From NCBI RefSeq assembly GCF_003626975.1, contig NZ_CP032616.1:5432001-5496000 (forward strand): a DNA stretch of 64,000 nucleotides, in the 5' to 3' direction. The position numbers and the translations under genes are program-made. Numbering within the stretch: position 1 is the stretch's first letter; every line of letters begins with the position of its first letter. Origin of the DNA: Pseudomonas sp. DY-1 (lineage in GTDB: Bacteria; Pseudomonadota; Gammaproteobacteria; Pseudomonadales; Pseudomonadaceae). The notes under the pieces are model-generated. The model was not told where the DNA came from and did no database searches. It saw nothing but the letters and a program-made list of their open reading frames with translations. Below are positions 17,008 to 26,541 of this stretch, in pieces.

Positions 17008-17814
17008 TTACTTCCCGCTACCCGCCACGCTCTCGCCACCCTTGGTCAGGTAGTAGGCGGCGAGGATGGGCAGCATGGTCACCAGCATCACCAGCATGGC
17101 GACCACGTTGGTGACCGGGACATCACGCGGGCGGCTGAGCTGGTTGAGCAGCCAGATCGGCAGCGTGCGCTCGTGGCCGGCGGTGAAGGTGGTGACGATG
17201 ATCTCGTCGAACGACAGCGCGAACGCCAGCATGCCGCCCGCCAGCAGGGCCGAGCCCAGGTTCGGCAGGATGATGTGGCGGAAGGTCTGCCAACCGTCGG
17301 CACCCAGGTCCATCGAGGCTTCGATGAGGCTATGGGAGGTGCGGCGGAAGCGCGCGATCACGTTGTTGTGGACGATCACCACGCAGAAGGTGGCGTGGCC
17401 GATGACGATGGTCAGCAGGCCGGGTTCTATGCCCAACTCCTTGAACGCCGAGAGCAGGGCGATACCGGTGATGATGCCGGGCAGGGCGATCGGCAGGATC
17501 AGCATCAGCGAGATGCCTTCCTTGCCGAAGAAGCTGTGGCGATACAGCGCGGCGGCCGCCAAGGTGCCCAGAACCATGGCGATCAGCGTGGCGACGACCG
17601 CGACCTGCAGCGACAGCTTGATCGCTTCCACCACGTCGGCGCGGCCGAAGGCGACGCTGAACCAGTGCAGGGTGAAGCCCTGCGGCGGGAAGCTGAAGGC
17701 GGCGTCTTCGGTGTTGAAGGCGTACATGAAGATGATCAGGATCGGGATGTGCAGGAATGCCAGCCCGCCCCAGGCGGCCGCTTTCAGGCCCCAGGACGCT
17801 TTCTCAGAGTGCAT
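17008..17814 (-). CDS. ydcV: ABC transporter permease, polyamine type (YdcV)
   Basis: A 268-residue inner-membrane permease with six hydrophobic segments and the EAA loop ([20 protein letters not shown], about residues 168-187) that docks on the ATPase. It belongs to the PotC/PotI/YdcV group. It starts inside the ydcU gene (11-base overlap), which supports one operon and one heterodimeric permease. With YdcU it forms the membrane channel for a polyamine or related cation; the exact substrate of YdcSTUV systems is not settled. Confidence 0.88.
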   Translation of the reverse strand: MHSEKASWGLKAAAWGGLAFLHIPILIIFMYAFNTEDAAFSFPPQGFTLHWFSVAFGRADVVEAIKLSLQVAVVATLIAMVLGTLAAAALYRHSFFGKEGISLMLILPIALPGIITGIALLSAFKELGIEPGLLTIVIGHATFCVVIVHNNVIARFRRTSHSLIEASMDLGADGWQTFRHIILPNLGSALLAGGMLAFALSFDEIIVTTFTAGHERTLPIWLLNQLSRPRDVPVTNVVAMLVMLVTMLPILAAYYLTKGGESVAGSGK

Positions 17815-18754
17815 CGAAGGCCCCCAGACGTTTGACGATGGACAGGTAAACGGCGATCAGCACGATCGGCACCAGGGTGAAGGCGGCGGCCATGGGCATG
17901 TTGCCGATGGCGCCCTGCTGGGCGTACACCATGCTGCCGATGAAGTAACCGGGCGGGCCCACCAGCTGCGGCACGATGAAGTCGCCCAGGGTCAGGCTGA
18001 AAGTGAAGATAGAGCCGGCGGCGATACCCGGAATGGACAGCGGCAGGATCACCTGCATGAAGGTCTGGCGCGGGTGCGCGCCGAGGTCGGCAGAGGCTTG
18101 CAGCAGCGACGGCGGCAGGCGCTCCAGGGAGGCCTGGATCGGCAGGATCATGAACGGCAGCCAGATGTACACGAACACCAGGAAGCGCCCCAGGTGCGAG
18201 GTGGAGAGGGTGCTGCCACCGACACCGGGCACGCCCAGCAGCAGTTCCAGCACGGGCTGCAGATGCAGCGCCTGGACGAACCACATCACTACGCCGCCCT
18301 TGGCCAGCAGCAGGGTCCAGGCGTAGGCCTTGACGATGTAGCTGGCCCACATGGGCATCATCACCGCGATGTAGAAGAACGCCTTGGTCTTGCCCGTGGT
18401 GTAGCGCGCCATGTAGTAGGCGATGGGGAAGGCCAGTGCGGCACTGGCGATGGACACGGCGATGGCCATGCTCAGCGTGCGCACGATGATGTCGAAGTTG
18501 GCGGCCTGGAACAGTGCGCCAAAGTTGACCAGGGTCAGGTCCGTCGACACCGTCATGGTGAAGTCGTCGAAGGTGTAGAAACCCTGCCAGAGCAGCGTCA
18601 GCAGCGAGCCCAGGTAGATAGCGCCGAACCACAGCAGCGGCGGCACCAGCAGCAGCGAGAGGTACAGCGTCGGACGGCGATAGAGCAGGCCCGAGAACCT
18701 GCGCATCAAGCCATTGGCGGCGCGCGGCCGCTCGGCGTTGAGGGTCAGTTCCAT
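17804..18754 (-). CDS. ydcU: ABC transporter permease, polyamine type (YdcU)
   Basis: A 316-residue permease of the PotB/PotH/YdcU group. A long first periplasmic loop, six membrane helices and the EAA-type motif ([20 protein letters not shown], about residues 220-239) are visible. The ATG at 18754 is chosen over an in-frame GTG at 18763: GAGGG lies eight bases before the ATG, and the ydcT stop is placed so that TGA and ATG are one base apart (TGACATG), typical for coupled translation. It pairs with YdcV. Confidence 0.88.
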   Translation of the reverse strand: MELTLNAERPRAANGLMRRFSGLLYRRPTLYLSLLLVPPLLWFGAIYLGSLLTLLWQGFYTFDDFTMTVSTDLTLVNFGALFQAANFDIIVRTLSMAIAVSIASAALAFPIAYYMARYTTGKTKAFFYIAVMMPMWASYIVKAYAWTLLLAKGGVVMWFVQALHLQPVLELLLGVPGVGGSTLSTSHLGRFLVFVYIWLPFMILPIQASLERLPPSLLQASADLGAHPRQTFMQVILPLSIPGIAAGSIFTFSLTLGDFIVPQLVGPPGYFIGSMVYAQQGAIGNMPMAAAFTLVPIVLIAVYLSIVKRLGAFDAL

Positions 18755-18755
18755 G

Positions 18756-19781
18756 TCACGCACCCTCGGTCAGCTGGACCATGGCATCGCGGGCCCAGCG
18801 AGCGGTGACCACCTGGCCCTGCTGGTGCAGCGGCGCGGCGTCCTGCCACTGGCTGTTGGCCAGGCTGACGCAGAGGTTCTGGCCGTTATCCAGGCGGATT
18901 TCGTAGCGGGTGGCGGCGCCCTGGTACTGGATGTCGTGGAGCAGGCCGCTGATTTCCACCTCGTGGCTGCCGACCTCGCCCTGGGCGAAGCGGATGTGCT
19001 CGGGGCGGATGGAGAAAGGTTGCTCTACACCGGAGAGCTGGCGGGCCAGGTCGCCGCGCAGCACGTTGGAGGTGCCGACGAATTCGGCAACGAAAGGCGT
19101 GGCCGGCTTCATGTAGAGATTGCGCGGGGTGTCCACCTGCTCGATGCGGCCCTTGTTGAACACCGCCACGCGGTCGGACATGGACAGCGCCTCGCCCTGG
19201 TCGTGGGTGACGAAGATAAAGGTGATGCCGAGCTGGCGCTGCAACTTCTTCAACTCGCTCTGCATCTGCTCGCGCAGCTTCAGGTCCAATGCGCCGAGGG
19301 GTTCGTCAAGCAGCAGCACGCGCGGGCGATTGACCAATGCGCGAGCAAGGGCCACGCGCTGGCGCTGGCCGCCGGAAAGCTGCGCGGGCTTGCGGTCGCC
19401 GTAGCCGGCCAGGGCGACCATTCCGAGCGCTTCTTCGGCACGTGCCAGGCGCTCGGCGCGAGCTACGCCCTTCACCTTGAGGCCATAGGCGACGTTGTCG
19501 CGCACGTTCATGTGGGGGAACAGGGCGTAGTCCTGGAACACGGTGTTCACGTCGCGCTCGTAGGGCGGCAGGCCGGCGGCCTCTTCACCGTGGATGCGAA
19601 TGGAACCCGAGGTGGGTTGCTCGAAGCCGGCGATCAGGCGCAGGCAGGTGGTCTTGCCCGAGCCCGAGGGGCCGAGCATGGAAAAGAACTCGCCGTCCTT
19701 GATATCGATGGATACCCGGTCGACGGCTTTGACCTCGCCGAACTGGCGGGAAACCTGAGTGAACTGGACAGCAAGTGTCAT
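18756..19781 (-). CDS. ydcT: ABC transporter ATP-binding protein, polyamine type (YdcT)
   Basis: A 341-residue ATPase with Walker A GPSGSGKTT (about residues 38-46), Q-loop VFQDYALFPHM, signature LSGGQRQRVALARAL, Walker B LLLDEPLGALD and switch histidine VTHDQ. A C-terminal TOBE-like regulatory domain (about 250-341) carries FSIRPEHIRF. It is of the PotA/PotG/YdcT type and would power YdcUV. Its start is separated from ydcS by a strong palindromic repeat, which may lower its dose relative to the binding protein. Confidence 0.92.
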   Translation of the reverse strand: MTLAVQFTQVSRQFGEVKAVDRVSIDIKDGEFFSMLGPSGSGKTTCLRLIAGFEQPTSGSIRIHGEEAAGLPPYERDVNTVFQDYALFPHMNVRDNVAYGLKVKGVARAERLARAEEALGMVALAGYGDRKPAQLSGGQRQRVALARALVNRPRVLLLDEPLGALDLKLREQMQSELKKLQRQLGITFIFVTHDQGEALSMSDRVAVFNKGRIEQVDTPRNLYMKPATPFVAEFVGTSNVLRGDLARQLSGVEQPFSIRPEHIRFAQGEVGSHEVEISGLLHDIQYQGAATRYEIRLDNGQNLCVSLANSQWQDAAPLHQQGQVVTARWARDAMVQLTEGA

Positions 19782-19827
19782 GGTGTGGTGCTCCGGTGAC
19801 GCGAAAAATCAGGTGTGCAGGCAATAG

Positions 19828-19926
19828 CTCCCTCTCCCCCTGGGAGAGGGTTGGGGTGAGGGAAACGCCATTTGCAAGGTGTTTCAAAGGACTAAGGACA
19901 GCGCCCTCTCCCGTCAGGGAGAGGGC
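19828..19926. repeat. CCCTCTCCC-type palindromic repeat, copy 3
   Basis: Lies between the binding-protein gene ydcS and the ATPase gene ydcT: CCCTCTCCCCCTGGGAGAGGG then TTGGGGTGAGGG, a 44-base spacer, and CCCTCTCCCGTCAGGGAGAGGG. It is in the place where malE-malF carries a REP in E. coli, a position known to raise the amount of binding protein over membrane components. Confidence 0.8.
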
Positions 19927-19937
19927 AGGACATGGGG

Positions 19938-21089
19938 TCAGCGACCGCCCATGATCGCGATGTAGTCCTGGGTCCAGCGGCTGTACGGCACGAACTTGCC
20001 GCCCTCGGCCTGCGGGGTTTTCCAGAAGGCGATCTTGTCGAACTGCTCATAGCCGTTGGTGGCGCAACCTTCGGCACCGAGCAGGGCGCTGGCCTTGCAG
20101 CCGGCGGGAACGGCCGGCAGGGCGCCGAACCAGGCGGAAACGTCACCCTGGACCTTGGGTTCAAGCGACCAGTTCATCCACTTGTAGGCGCAGCTGGGGT
20201 GCTTGGCGTCCACGTGCAGCATGGTGGTGTCGGCCCAGCCAGTGACCCCTTCCTTCGGGAACACGGTGTCTACCGGCTGACCTTCGGCCTTCAGGGTGTT
20301 GGCCATGTAGCCCCAGGTGCTGGAAGCGGCCACGCCTTCGTTCTTGAAGTCGCTCATCTGTACGGTCGCGTCGTGCCAGTAACGGTGCACCAGGCCATGT
20401 TGCTTGCGCAGCAGGTCGAGCACGGCGGTGTACTGCTCTTCGGTCAGTTGGTACGGGTCCTGAATGCCCAGTTCCGGCTTGGCGGATTTCAGGTAAAGGG
20501 CGGCGTCGGCGATGTAAATCGGGCCGTCGTAGGCCTGCACGCGGCCCTTGTTGGCCTTGCCGTCGGCCAGTTGCTGCGGCTCGAAAACCGCGCTCCAGCT
20601 GTCCGGGGCCTTGGCGAAGGCCTTGGTGTTGTACATCAGCAGGTTCGGGCCCCACTGGTAGGGGGTGCCGTATTGCTGGCCCTGAACGGTGAACCAGGGC
20701 GCGTCCTTCAGGCGCGGGTCGAGGTTCTTCAGGTTGGGGATCAGCTCCGGATTGATCGGCTGCACGCGCTTGCCGTAGATCAGGCGCAGCGAGGCGTCGC
20801 CGGAAGCGGTGACCAGGTCGTAGCCGCCCTTGGCCATCAGGCTGACCATCTCGTCGGAGGTGGCGGCGGTCTTCACATTGACCTTGCAGCCGGTGTCCTG
20901 CTCGAACTGGGTGACCCAGTCGTAGTTCTTGTCCGACTCGCCGCGTTCGATGTAGCCGGGCCAGGCGATGATGTCGAGCTGGCCTTCGCCCTTGCCGACT
21001 TGTTTCAGGGCTTCGGCGGCCTGCAGGCTGCCGCTGGCGAGGATGGCGGTGGCCACTGCGCTGAGCAGGGCGGTTTTGCGCACGGACAT
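19938..21089 (-). CDS. ydcS: Periplasmic polyamine-type binding protein (YdcS)
   Basis: A 383-residue extracytoplasmic solute-binding protein; E. coli YdcS is about 381. The signal peptide (SVRKTALLSAVATAILASG, cleavage near residue 24) is followed by LDIIAWPGYIERGESDKNYD, GGYDLVTASGDASLRL and a late WAD..MLHVDAKHP..AYKWMNW block, as in PotD/PotF/YdcS proteins. It should capture a polyamine in the periplasm and hand it to YdcUV. The E. coli protein was also reported to have a poly-hydroxybutyrate-linked role, not testable here. GAGGGAA precedes the ATG. Cysteines at several C-terminal positions (SCAYK, AGCKAS, GCATN) may form disulfides. Confidence 0.9.
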   Translation of the reverse strand: MSVRKTALLSAVATAILASGSLQAAEALKQVGKGEGQLDIIAWPGYIERGESDKNYDWVTQFEQDTGCKVNVKTAATSDEMVSLMAKGGYDLVTASGDASLRLIYGKRVQPINPELIPNLKNLDPRLKDAPWFTVQGQQYGTPYQWGPNLLMYNTKAFAKAPDSWSAVFEPQQLADGKANKGRVQAYDGPIYIADAALYLKSAKPELGIQDPYQLTEEQYTAVLDLLRKQHGLVHRYWHDATVQMSDFKNEGVAASSTWGYMANTLKAEGQPVDTVFPKEGVTGWADTTMLHVDAKHPSCAYKWMNWSLEPKVQGDVSAWFGALPAVPAGCKASALLGAEGCATNGYEQFDKIAFWKTPQAEGGKFVPYSRWTQDYIAIMGGR

Positions 21090-21164
21090 GTTGTTCCCTC
21101 TTTTTCGTTATTGGTCGGGGCAGATGAAGCAGGTACAGCCGGCCTTCAAGGCCGTTTATCTCTC

Positions 21165-22670
21165 TTAAAAGTCGTTCCCGTGGCGGGCCATGATGTGGCG
21201 CACCACGCTGTAGTCCTGGAGTGAATCGCTGGACAGGTCCTTGCCGTAGCCGGAGCGCTTGAGCCCACCGTGAGGCATCTCGCTGGCCAGCATGAAATGG
21301 GTGTTGATCCAGGTGCAGCCGTATTGCAGGCGCGCGGCCACCTGCATGGCCTTATCCAGGTTCTGGGTCCAGACCGAGGAGGCCAGGCCGTACTCGGAAT
21401 CGTTGGCCCAGTCCACGGCCTGCGCCAGGTCGTCGAAGCGGGTGACGGTGACCACCGGGCCGAAGACTTCGCGCTGGACGATCTCGTCCTGCTGCTTGCA
21501 GCCGGCCAGCAGGGTGGGCTGGTAATAGAAGCCTGCGCCTGAGTGCACGGCGGCGCCGGTGACCCGCTCGATGTGGGGCTGGCCCAGGGCGCGCTCGACG
21601 AAGCTGGCCACGCGGTCGCGCTGGCGGGAGCTGATCAGCGGGCCGATTTCATTGTCCTGATCGCGCTTGCGGGCGAAGCGCAGGCTGGCCACGGCTTCGC
21701 CCAGCGCGCTTACCAGACGGTCGTGGATACCGGCCTGGGCGTAGATGCGGCAAGCAGCGGTGCAGTCCTGGCCGGCGTTGTAGTAGCCATGGGTGCGCAC
21801 GCCCTGGACCACGGCATCGATGTCGGCATCGTTGCAGACGATCACCGGCGCCTTGCCACCCAGTTCCAGATGGGTGCGTTTCAGGGTGCGCGCGGCGCTC
21901 TGGAGGATTTTCTGGCCGGTGACGATGTCTCCAGTCAGCGACACCATGCGTACCCGTGGGTGGCCAACCAGTTGGCTACCGACGCTGTCACCTCCGCCGC
22001 AGAGAATGTTGATCACCCCCGGTGGGAGGATCTCCGCCAGGGCCGGCGCCAGGGCCAGGATGGACAGCGGCGTGTGTTCGGAAGGCTTGAAGATCAAGGT
22101 ATTGCCGGCGGCCAACGCGGGGGCGATCTTCCAGGCCGCCATCATCAGCGGGTAGTTCCACGGCGCGATGGATGCGACCACGCCCACTGGATCGCGGCGC
22201 ACCAGGCTGGTGTGGCCGGGCACGTATTCTCCGGCGAGCTGGCCCTGCTGGCAGCGCACTGCACCGGCGAAGAAGCGGAATACGTCGGCGGTGGCGGGAA
22301 TGTCGTCCTGGCGCGCCAGATGCAGCGGCTTGCCGCAGTTCAGGGCTTCCAGGCGGGAGAGTTGGTCTGCGCGTTTCTCGATGGCGTCGGCAATGGCCAG
22401 CAGTGCGGTGGCGCGTTGTGCCGGCGTGGTGCGCGACCAACTGGCAAAAGCGCGATTGGCGGCAGTGATGGCAACTTCCACCTGTTCGATGGACGCTTCG
22501 GTGATGGTCACCAGGACCTCGCCGCTGGCGGGGTTGATGATCGGCTCGGCCAACCCTTCGCCGATGACGAGCTGGCCGTCGATCAGCAGTTCGGTGTGCA
22601 GGGTGGGTGTGCTGGCGGCGCCGGTCATCTTGCTGGCTCTTTTCTTCTCGGTTTTTTGTTCTTCGGTCAT
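21165..22670 (-). CDS. Second aminobutyraldehyde dehydrogenase-like protein
   Basis: A 501-residue paralogue of the PatD protein in this window. It shares the long blocks [20 protein letters not shown] and [14 protein letters not shown] with the catalytic cysteine, and the end MPHGGLKRSGYGKDLS. A charged N-terminal extension (KTEKKRASK) adds about 20 residues; a start at the ATG 22628 would remove 14 of them, but the ATG at 22670 has AGGGAG at a good distance. It probably oxidises 4-aminobutanal or a homologue such as 3-aminopropanal from diaminopropane. It stands 75 bases upstream of ydcS and is likely the first gene of that transcript. Confidence 0.88.
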   Translation of the reverse strand: MTEEQKTEKKRASKMTGAASTPTLHTELLIDGQLVIGEGLAEPIINPASGEVLVTITEASIEQVEVAITAANRAFASWSRTTPAQRATALLAIADAIEKRADQLSRLEALNCGKPLHLARQDDIPATADVFRFFAGAVRCQQGQLAGEYVPGHTSLVRRDPVGVVASIAPWNYPLMMAAWKIAPALAAGNTLIFKPSEHTPLSILALAPALAEILPPGVINILCGGGDSVGSQLVGHPRVRMVSLTGDIVTGQKILQSAARTLKRTHLELGGKAPVIVCNDADIDAVVQGVRTHGYYNAGQDCTAACRIYAQAGIHDRLVSALGEAVASLRFARKRDQDNEIGPLISSRQRDRVASFVERALGQPHIERVTGAAVHSGAGFYYQPTLLAGCKQQDEIVQREVFGPVVTVTRFDDLAQAVDWANDSEYGLASSVWTQNLDKAMQVAARLQYGCTWINTHFMLASEMPHGGLKRSGYGKDLSSDSLQDYSVVRHIMARHGNDF

Positions 22671-22775
22671 TCCGGTGCTCCCTGAATGGGCCCGGCATGC
22701 CTCTGCTTATGGAGACGAGAGACTAGAGGTCGGGCTTGAGGTCGACAAATTCTAAATATTGAAAGTGGCGTTCGA

Positions 22776-23687
22776 TTAAATCGAAGGCTTGCGATTATTC
22801 GGCTGCTCTCGCGCCACGGTGAGGAATGGGTCCACCAGCGCCGGGCGCGCGGTGCCGCGGCGCCAGGCCAGGCCCACGTCCAGTGGGGCGCCCAGGTCCA
22901 CCAGCGGACGGGCTTCGATGATGTCGCCCTCCAGCGACCAAGGGCGGTAGGTCATGTCTGGCTGGATCGACAGTCCGAGGCCTGCCGCCACGAGGCTTCG
23001 TACCGCTTCCACAGACGCGGTGCGCAGGGTGACCTGGGGCGTCAGACCCGCTCGGGACCAGATTCGCTGGGTGTGCAGGCCCATCTCGTCGGCATTGAGC
23101 TGGATCAGCGGTTCGCCCGCCACGTCCGCCAGTGCGATGCTGTCGAGTTCCAGCAGCGGGTGCTGGGCCGGCAGCCAGAGACGGTGTGGAGAGTGGGTCA
23201 GCACTTCGGTCTGCAGGGCATGGCGGTCTTCCAGGTTGGAGAGGATCAGCACGCCTACATCGATCTCGCCGCTGACCAGCAGATGCTCGATGTAGGGGCG
23301 TTCGTCCTCGACCACGCGGGTCCTTACGTTGGGGTAGGCGCGCTGGAAGCGCGTAATCAGGTCCGCCAGGTAGTAACCGGCTACCAGGCTGGTCACGCCA
23401 ATGGTCAGGCTGCCGGCCACCTGGTCAGTGCTCTGCTGCAGGCTGCGCTTGGCGTTCTCGACCGTCGCCAGGATCAGGTGCGCCTGGCGCAGGAACTGGT
23501 GGCCCTGGTGGGTCAGAGACATGCCCTTGGCATGGCGATTGAACAGATTGACGCCGATTTCCTCCTCCAGTTGCTGGATGGCCAGGGTCAGTGTGGATTG
23601 GGATATGAACACTGCCTGGGCGGCGGCGGAGATGGAGCCGGTTTCGGCGACAGCAATGAAATGGCGGATCTGGCGGAGGGTCATCAT
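22776..23687 (-). CDS. LysR-family transcriptional regulator
   Basis: A 303-residue LysR-type regulator: N-terminal winged helix-turn-helix (LRQIRHFIAVAETGSISAAA then FISQSTLTLAIQQLEEEIGV, residues 4-45) and a substrate-binding domain about 90-295 (GSLTIGVTSLVAGYYLADLI at its start). It precedes the aldehyde dehydrogenase gene by 105 bases on the same strand, not divergently, and is therefore either autogenous within the operon or acts on the promoter in that gap. Its effector is unknown; an amine or aldehyde of the pathway is likely. Two consecutive ATGs at the start leave a one-residue uncertainty. Confidence 0.9.
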   Translation of the reverse strand: MMTLRQIRHFIAVAETGSISAAAQAVFISQSTLTLAIQQLEEEIGVNLFNRHAKGMSLTHQGHQFLRQAHLILATVENAKRSLQQSTDQVAGSLTIGVTSLVAGYYLADLITRFQRAYPNVRTRVVEDERPYIEHLLVSGEIDVGVLILSNLEDRHALQTEVLTHSPHRLWLPAQHPLLELDSIALADVAGEPLIQLNADEMGLHTQRIWSRAGLTPQVTLRTASVEAVRSLVAAGLGLSIQPDMTYRPWSLEGDIIEARPLVDLGAPLDVGLAWRRGTARPALVDPFLTVAREQPNNRKPSI

Positions 23688-23891
23688 GGGCGTGGCTCGC
23701 GTCTGGATGGCAGCCGGAGATTAGGGTTTATCGAAATCTGAACGGTTGATTCGCTTTTTTAGATGGTTATGCAGATTTCCGCCACTCTGCGGGCCCGCAG
23801 CAATATCTCGAAGCACTCTGTGAACTGCCGCGAGGAGTCCCTCCGGCTAGAGTCGGTCGATCTGTGAATTCGGACTGACCTGGAGGTTTCC

Positions 23892-24590
23892 ATGAACACC
23901 CGCGGACTGCTCGACCAACTACTCAAATCCGGCCAGGACCTTCTGCAACAGAAAACCGCCGGTAAATCCGGCGGTTTTTCGGGCGGGAAGTCCAACTCCG
24001 GCGACCTCGGCAGCCTGCTCAAAGGTGCGGGTGGCGGAGCGCTTGCGGCAGGCGCCCTGGGGCTTCTGCTCGGCAACAAGAGTGCTCGCAAGCTGGGCGG
24101 CAAGGCGCTGACCTATGGCGGCCTGGCAGCACTCGGTGTGCTGGCCTACAAGGCCTACGGCAACTGGCAGGCCCAGCAGGCCGGTGCGCCGCAAAGCGAA
24201 CCCCAGACCCTCGATCGACTGCCCGCTCCCCAGGCTGAACAGCACAGCCAGGCCATCCTCAAGGCGCTGGTGGCTGCGGCCAAGGCCGATGGCCATGTGG
24301 ATGCCCGTGAGCGCCAGTTGATAGAAGAAGAACTGGCCAAACTGACCCAGGATGCAGACCTGCGCCGCTGGCTGGATGCCGAACTGAACAAGCCGCTGGA
24401 CCCCACGGACGTGGCCCGCGCGGCCACAACCCCGGAAATGGCGGCCGAGATGTACCTGGCCAGTGTGCTGATGGTGGACGAGGAGCACTTCATGGAGCGC
24501 GCCTATCTGGAAGAGCTGGCGCGCCAGCTGCGCCTCGATCCGGGGCTCAAGGCCGAGCTTGAGCGTCAGGTTCGGCAAGAGCTGGCCTGA
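23892..24590 (+). CDS. DUF533 (YebE-like, TerB-fold) protein
   Basis: A 232-residue protein. The N-terminus is rich in Gly/Lys/Ser with a glycine-alanine hydrophobic stretch (LLKGAGGGALAAGALGLLLG and LTYGGLAALGVLAYKAYG), probably membrane-associated. The C-terminal half, about residues 115-232, is the DUF533/TerB helical domain (LKALVAAAKADGHVDARERQ, MYLASVLMVDEEHFMERAYL). E. coli YebE belongs here; function unknown, sometimes linked to envelope stress. GGAGG precedes the ATG. It is divergent from the LysR gene. Confidence 0.88.
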   Translation: MNTRGLLDQLLKSGQDLLQQKTAGKSGGFSGGKSNSGDLGSLLKGAGGGALAAGALGLLLGNKSARKLGGKALTYGGLAALGVLAYKAYGNWQAQQAGAPQSEPQTLDRLPAPQAEQHSQAILKALVAAAKADGHVDARERQLIEEELAKLTQDADLRRWLDAELNKPLDPTDVARAATTPEMAAEMYLASVLMVDEEHFMERAYLEELARQLRLDPGLKAELERQVRQELA

Positions 24591-24621
24591 ACAAGACGAT
24601 CAACGAATGAAGTCGAGTCTT

Positions 24622-24688
24622 CTGTAGGAGCGAGCTTGCTCGCGAAAGATCGTGCTCGGGACTCTTCGCGAGCAAGCTCGCTCCTACA
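24622..24688. repeat. Classic Pseudomonas REP pair
   Basis: Two arms GTAGGAGCGAGCTTGCTCGCGAA and TTCGCGAGCAAGCTCGCTCCTAC in inverse orientation around a short centre. This is the canonical REP doublet of Pseudomonas genomes. It lies in the 312-base gap before wspA; the rest of that gap (24690-24902) holds the presumed wsp promoter but no other structure I can name. Confidence 0.93.
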
Positions 24689-24902
24689 AATTCGGAATTC
24701 GCTCCCCACGCGCTTGCCCCGTCCATTCCCTTCCTGCAAACCGGCAACTTTCTGCCAAACTCCCAAAGCCACGCGCCGTCGGCTTTCTGGCGACGTAAAT
24801 GTACGTCTTCCGGTGCTTGCGGGCGTTGGGGCGAGTCACTAGAGTCGCCGCCAATGGCGCTGCGCCGCCAAGATTCCGGGCATTGGTAACTGGGGAAGTT
24901 TT

Positions 24903-26531
24903 GTGAAGAACTGGACTGTTCGCCTGCGTATCCAGGCAAGTTTCGCGGTGATCATCGCCATCATGCTGTTGATGGCCGCCATGTCCTACATGCAGCTGAG
25001 AAACATCGAGCACGAAGGCGACCGGGTGCTGGCCGACTCCGTACCCGGCATGTTCATGATCAGCAAGCTGCGCAGCAGCTGGACTGACAACATGCTGCGG
25101 ACCCAGGCGTTGCTGGGCGGCGCTGGTGCAAGCGACGTACTGGTTTATCCGGGCGACGAGAAGGCGCTGAAGGAAAGCAACGACCAGCTCGATGCCTTCA
25201 TCAAGTCGTACGAAGAGACGATCTCCAAGACCGATGACCTGGACAACTACCGGCAATTCCTCGGTATCTACAAGGCCTATCGCGAGCACCAGGCACAAAT
25301 ACTGGTACTGGCGCGTGCCGGTAGCCTGGTGCAGGCTCGCCAGAGCTTCCGCGAAGGACTGATCGTGCAGTGGAACGGTGGGCGCCAACTGCTTAACGAA
25401 ATGATCGATTTCAACAAGGGGACCGCCGAGAGCTCGGTCGGGGAGATCGTCAGCTCGGTGCGCAATGCCGAGCGCAGCATGCTCCTTGCCATGGTGTTGG
25501 CGGTTGCCGCCGCGGCCGTTTGCGGCTTGCTGTTGATGCGTGCGATCACCCGCCCGGTTGGCGGTATCGTCGATACCCTGCGGATCATGGGCGGCGGCGA
25601 TCTGTCCGCGCGCCTGGATCTCAAGCGCCAGGATGAATTCAACGCCATCGAGACCGGCTTCAATAGCATGGCCGAAGAGCTCAAGGCCCTGGTTTCCCAG
25701 GCCCAGCGCTCCGCAGTCCAGGTGACCACTTCGGTCACCGAGATCGCCGCCACAAGCAAGCAACAGCAGGCCACCGCTACCGAGACCGCTGCCACCACCA
25801 CCGAAATTGGCGCCACTTCGCGGGAAATCGCCGCGACCTCTCGCGACCTGGTCCGCACCATGAACGAGGTGTCCGGCACCGCGGAGCAGACTTCCATCCT
25901 CGCGGGTTCCGGCCAGCTTGGCCTGGCGCGAATGGAAGACACCATGCACCAGGTGATGGGCGCGGCCGAGTTGGTGAATGCCAAGCTGGCGATCCTCAAT
26001 GAGAAGGCCGGCAACATCAACCAGGTGGTCACCACCATCGTCAAGGTGGCCGACCAGACCAACCTGCTGTCCCTCAACGCCGCGATCGAGGCGGAAAAGG
26101 CAGGCGAGTACGGTCGCGGCTTTGCCGTGGTGGCGACTGAGGTGCGGCGCCTGGCCGACCAGACCGCCGTTGCCACCTACGACATCGAGCAGATGGTGCG
26201 CGAGATCCAGTCGGCGGTGTCCGCCGGGGTCATGGGCATGGACAAGTTCTCCGAAGAAGTGCGCCGCGGCATCGCCGAAGTGGGGCAGGTGGGTGAGCAG
26301 CTGTCTCAGATCATCCAGCAGGTGCAGGCGCTGGCGCCGCGCGTGCAGATGGTCAACGAGGGCATGCAGGCCCAGGCCACCGGCGCCGAACAGATCAACC
26401 AGGCCCTGGTACAACTGGGCGAGGCCACTGGTCAGACGGTGGAGTCCCTGCGCCAGGCCAGCTCAGCCATCGACGAACTGAACCTGGTGGCCAACGGCCT
26501 GCGAACCGGCGTCAGCCGATTCAAGGTCTGA
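24903..26531 (+). CDS. wspA: Wsp surface-sensing receptor WspA
   Basis: A 542-residue methyl-accepting chemotaxis protein, the same length as P. aeruginosa WspA. The first membrane segment is about residues 11-31 ([19 protein letters not shown]), a helical periplasmic ligand domain follows, the second membrane segment is about 195-215, then HAMP and a long cytoplasmic signalling hairpin ([20 protein letters not shown]). WspA senses surface contact or envelope stress and drives the CheA-like WspE. Translation starts at GTG 24903 (GTGAAGAACTGG), as in its relatives. First gene of the seven-gene wsp operon. Confidence 0.95.
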   Translation: MKNWTVRLRIQASFAVIIAIMLLMAAMSYMQLRNIEHEGDRVLADSVPGMFMISKLRSSWTDNMLRTQALLGGAGASDVLVYPGDEKALKESNDQLDAFIKSYEETISKTDDLDNYRQFLGIYKAYREHQAQILVLARAGSLVQARQSFREGLIVQWNGGRQLLNEMIDFNKGTAESSVGEIVSSVRNAERSMLLAMVLAVAAAAVCGLLLMRAITRPVGGIVDTLRIMGGGDLSARLDLKRQDEFNAIETGFNSMAEELKALVSQAQRSAVQVTTSVTEIAATSKQQQATATETAATTTEIGATSREIAATSRDLVRTMNEVSGTAEQTSILAGSGQLGLARMEDTMHQVMGAAELVNAKLAILNEKAGNINQVVTTIVKVADQTNLLSLNAAIEAEKAGEYGRGFAVVATEVRRLADQTAVATYDIEQMVREIQSAVSAGVMGMDKFSEEVRRGIAEVGQVGEQLSQIIQQVQALAPRVQMVNEGMQAQATGAEQINQALVQLGEATGQTVESLRQASSAIDELNLVANGLRTGVSRFKV

Positions 26532-26541
26532 GTCGGCGCCC

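Noticed and set aside
24684..26414. 576-residue open frame antisense to wspA
   Set aside because: Low-complexity Leu/Gly/His-rich translation, no ribosome binding site; wspA is clearly the gene.
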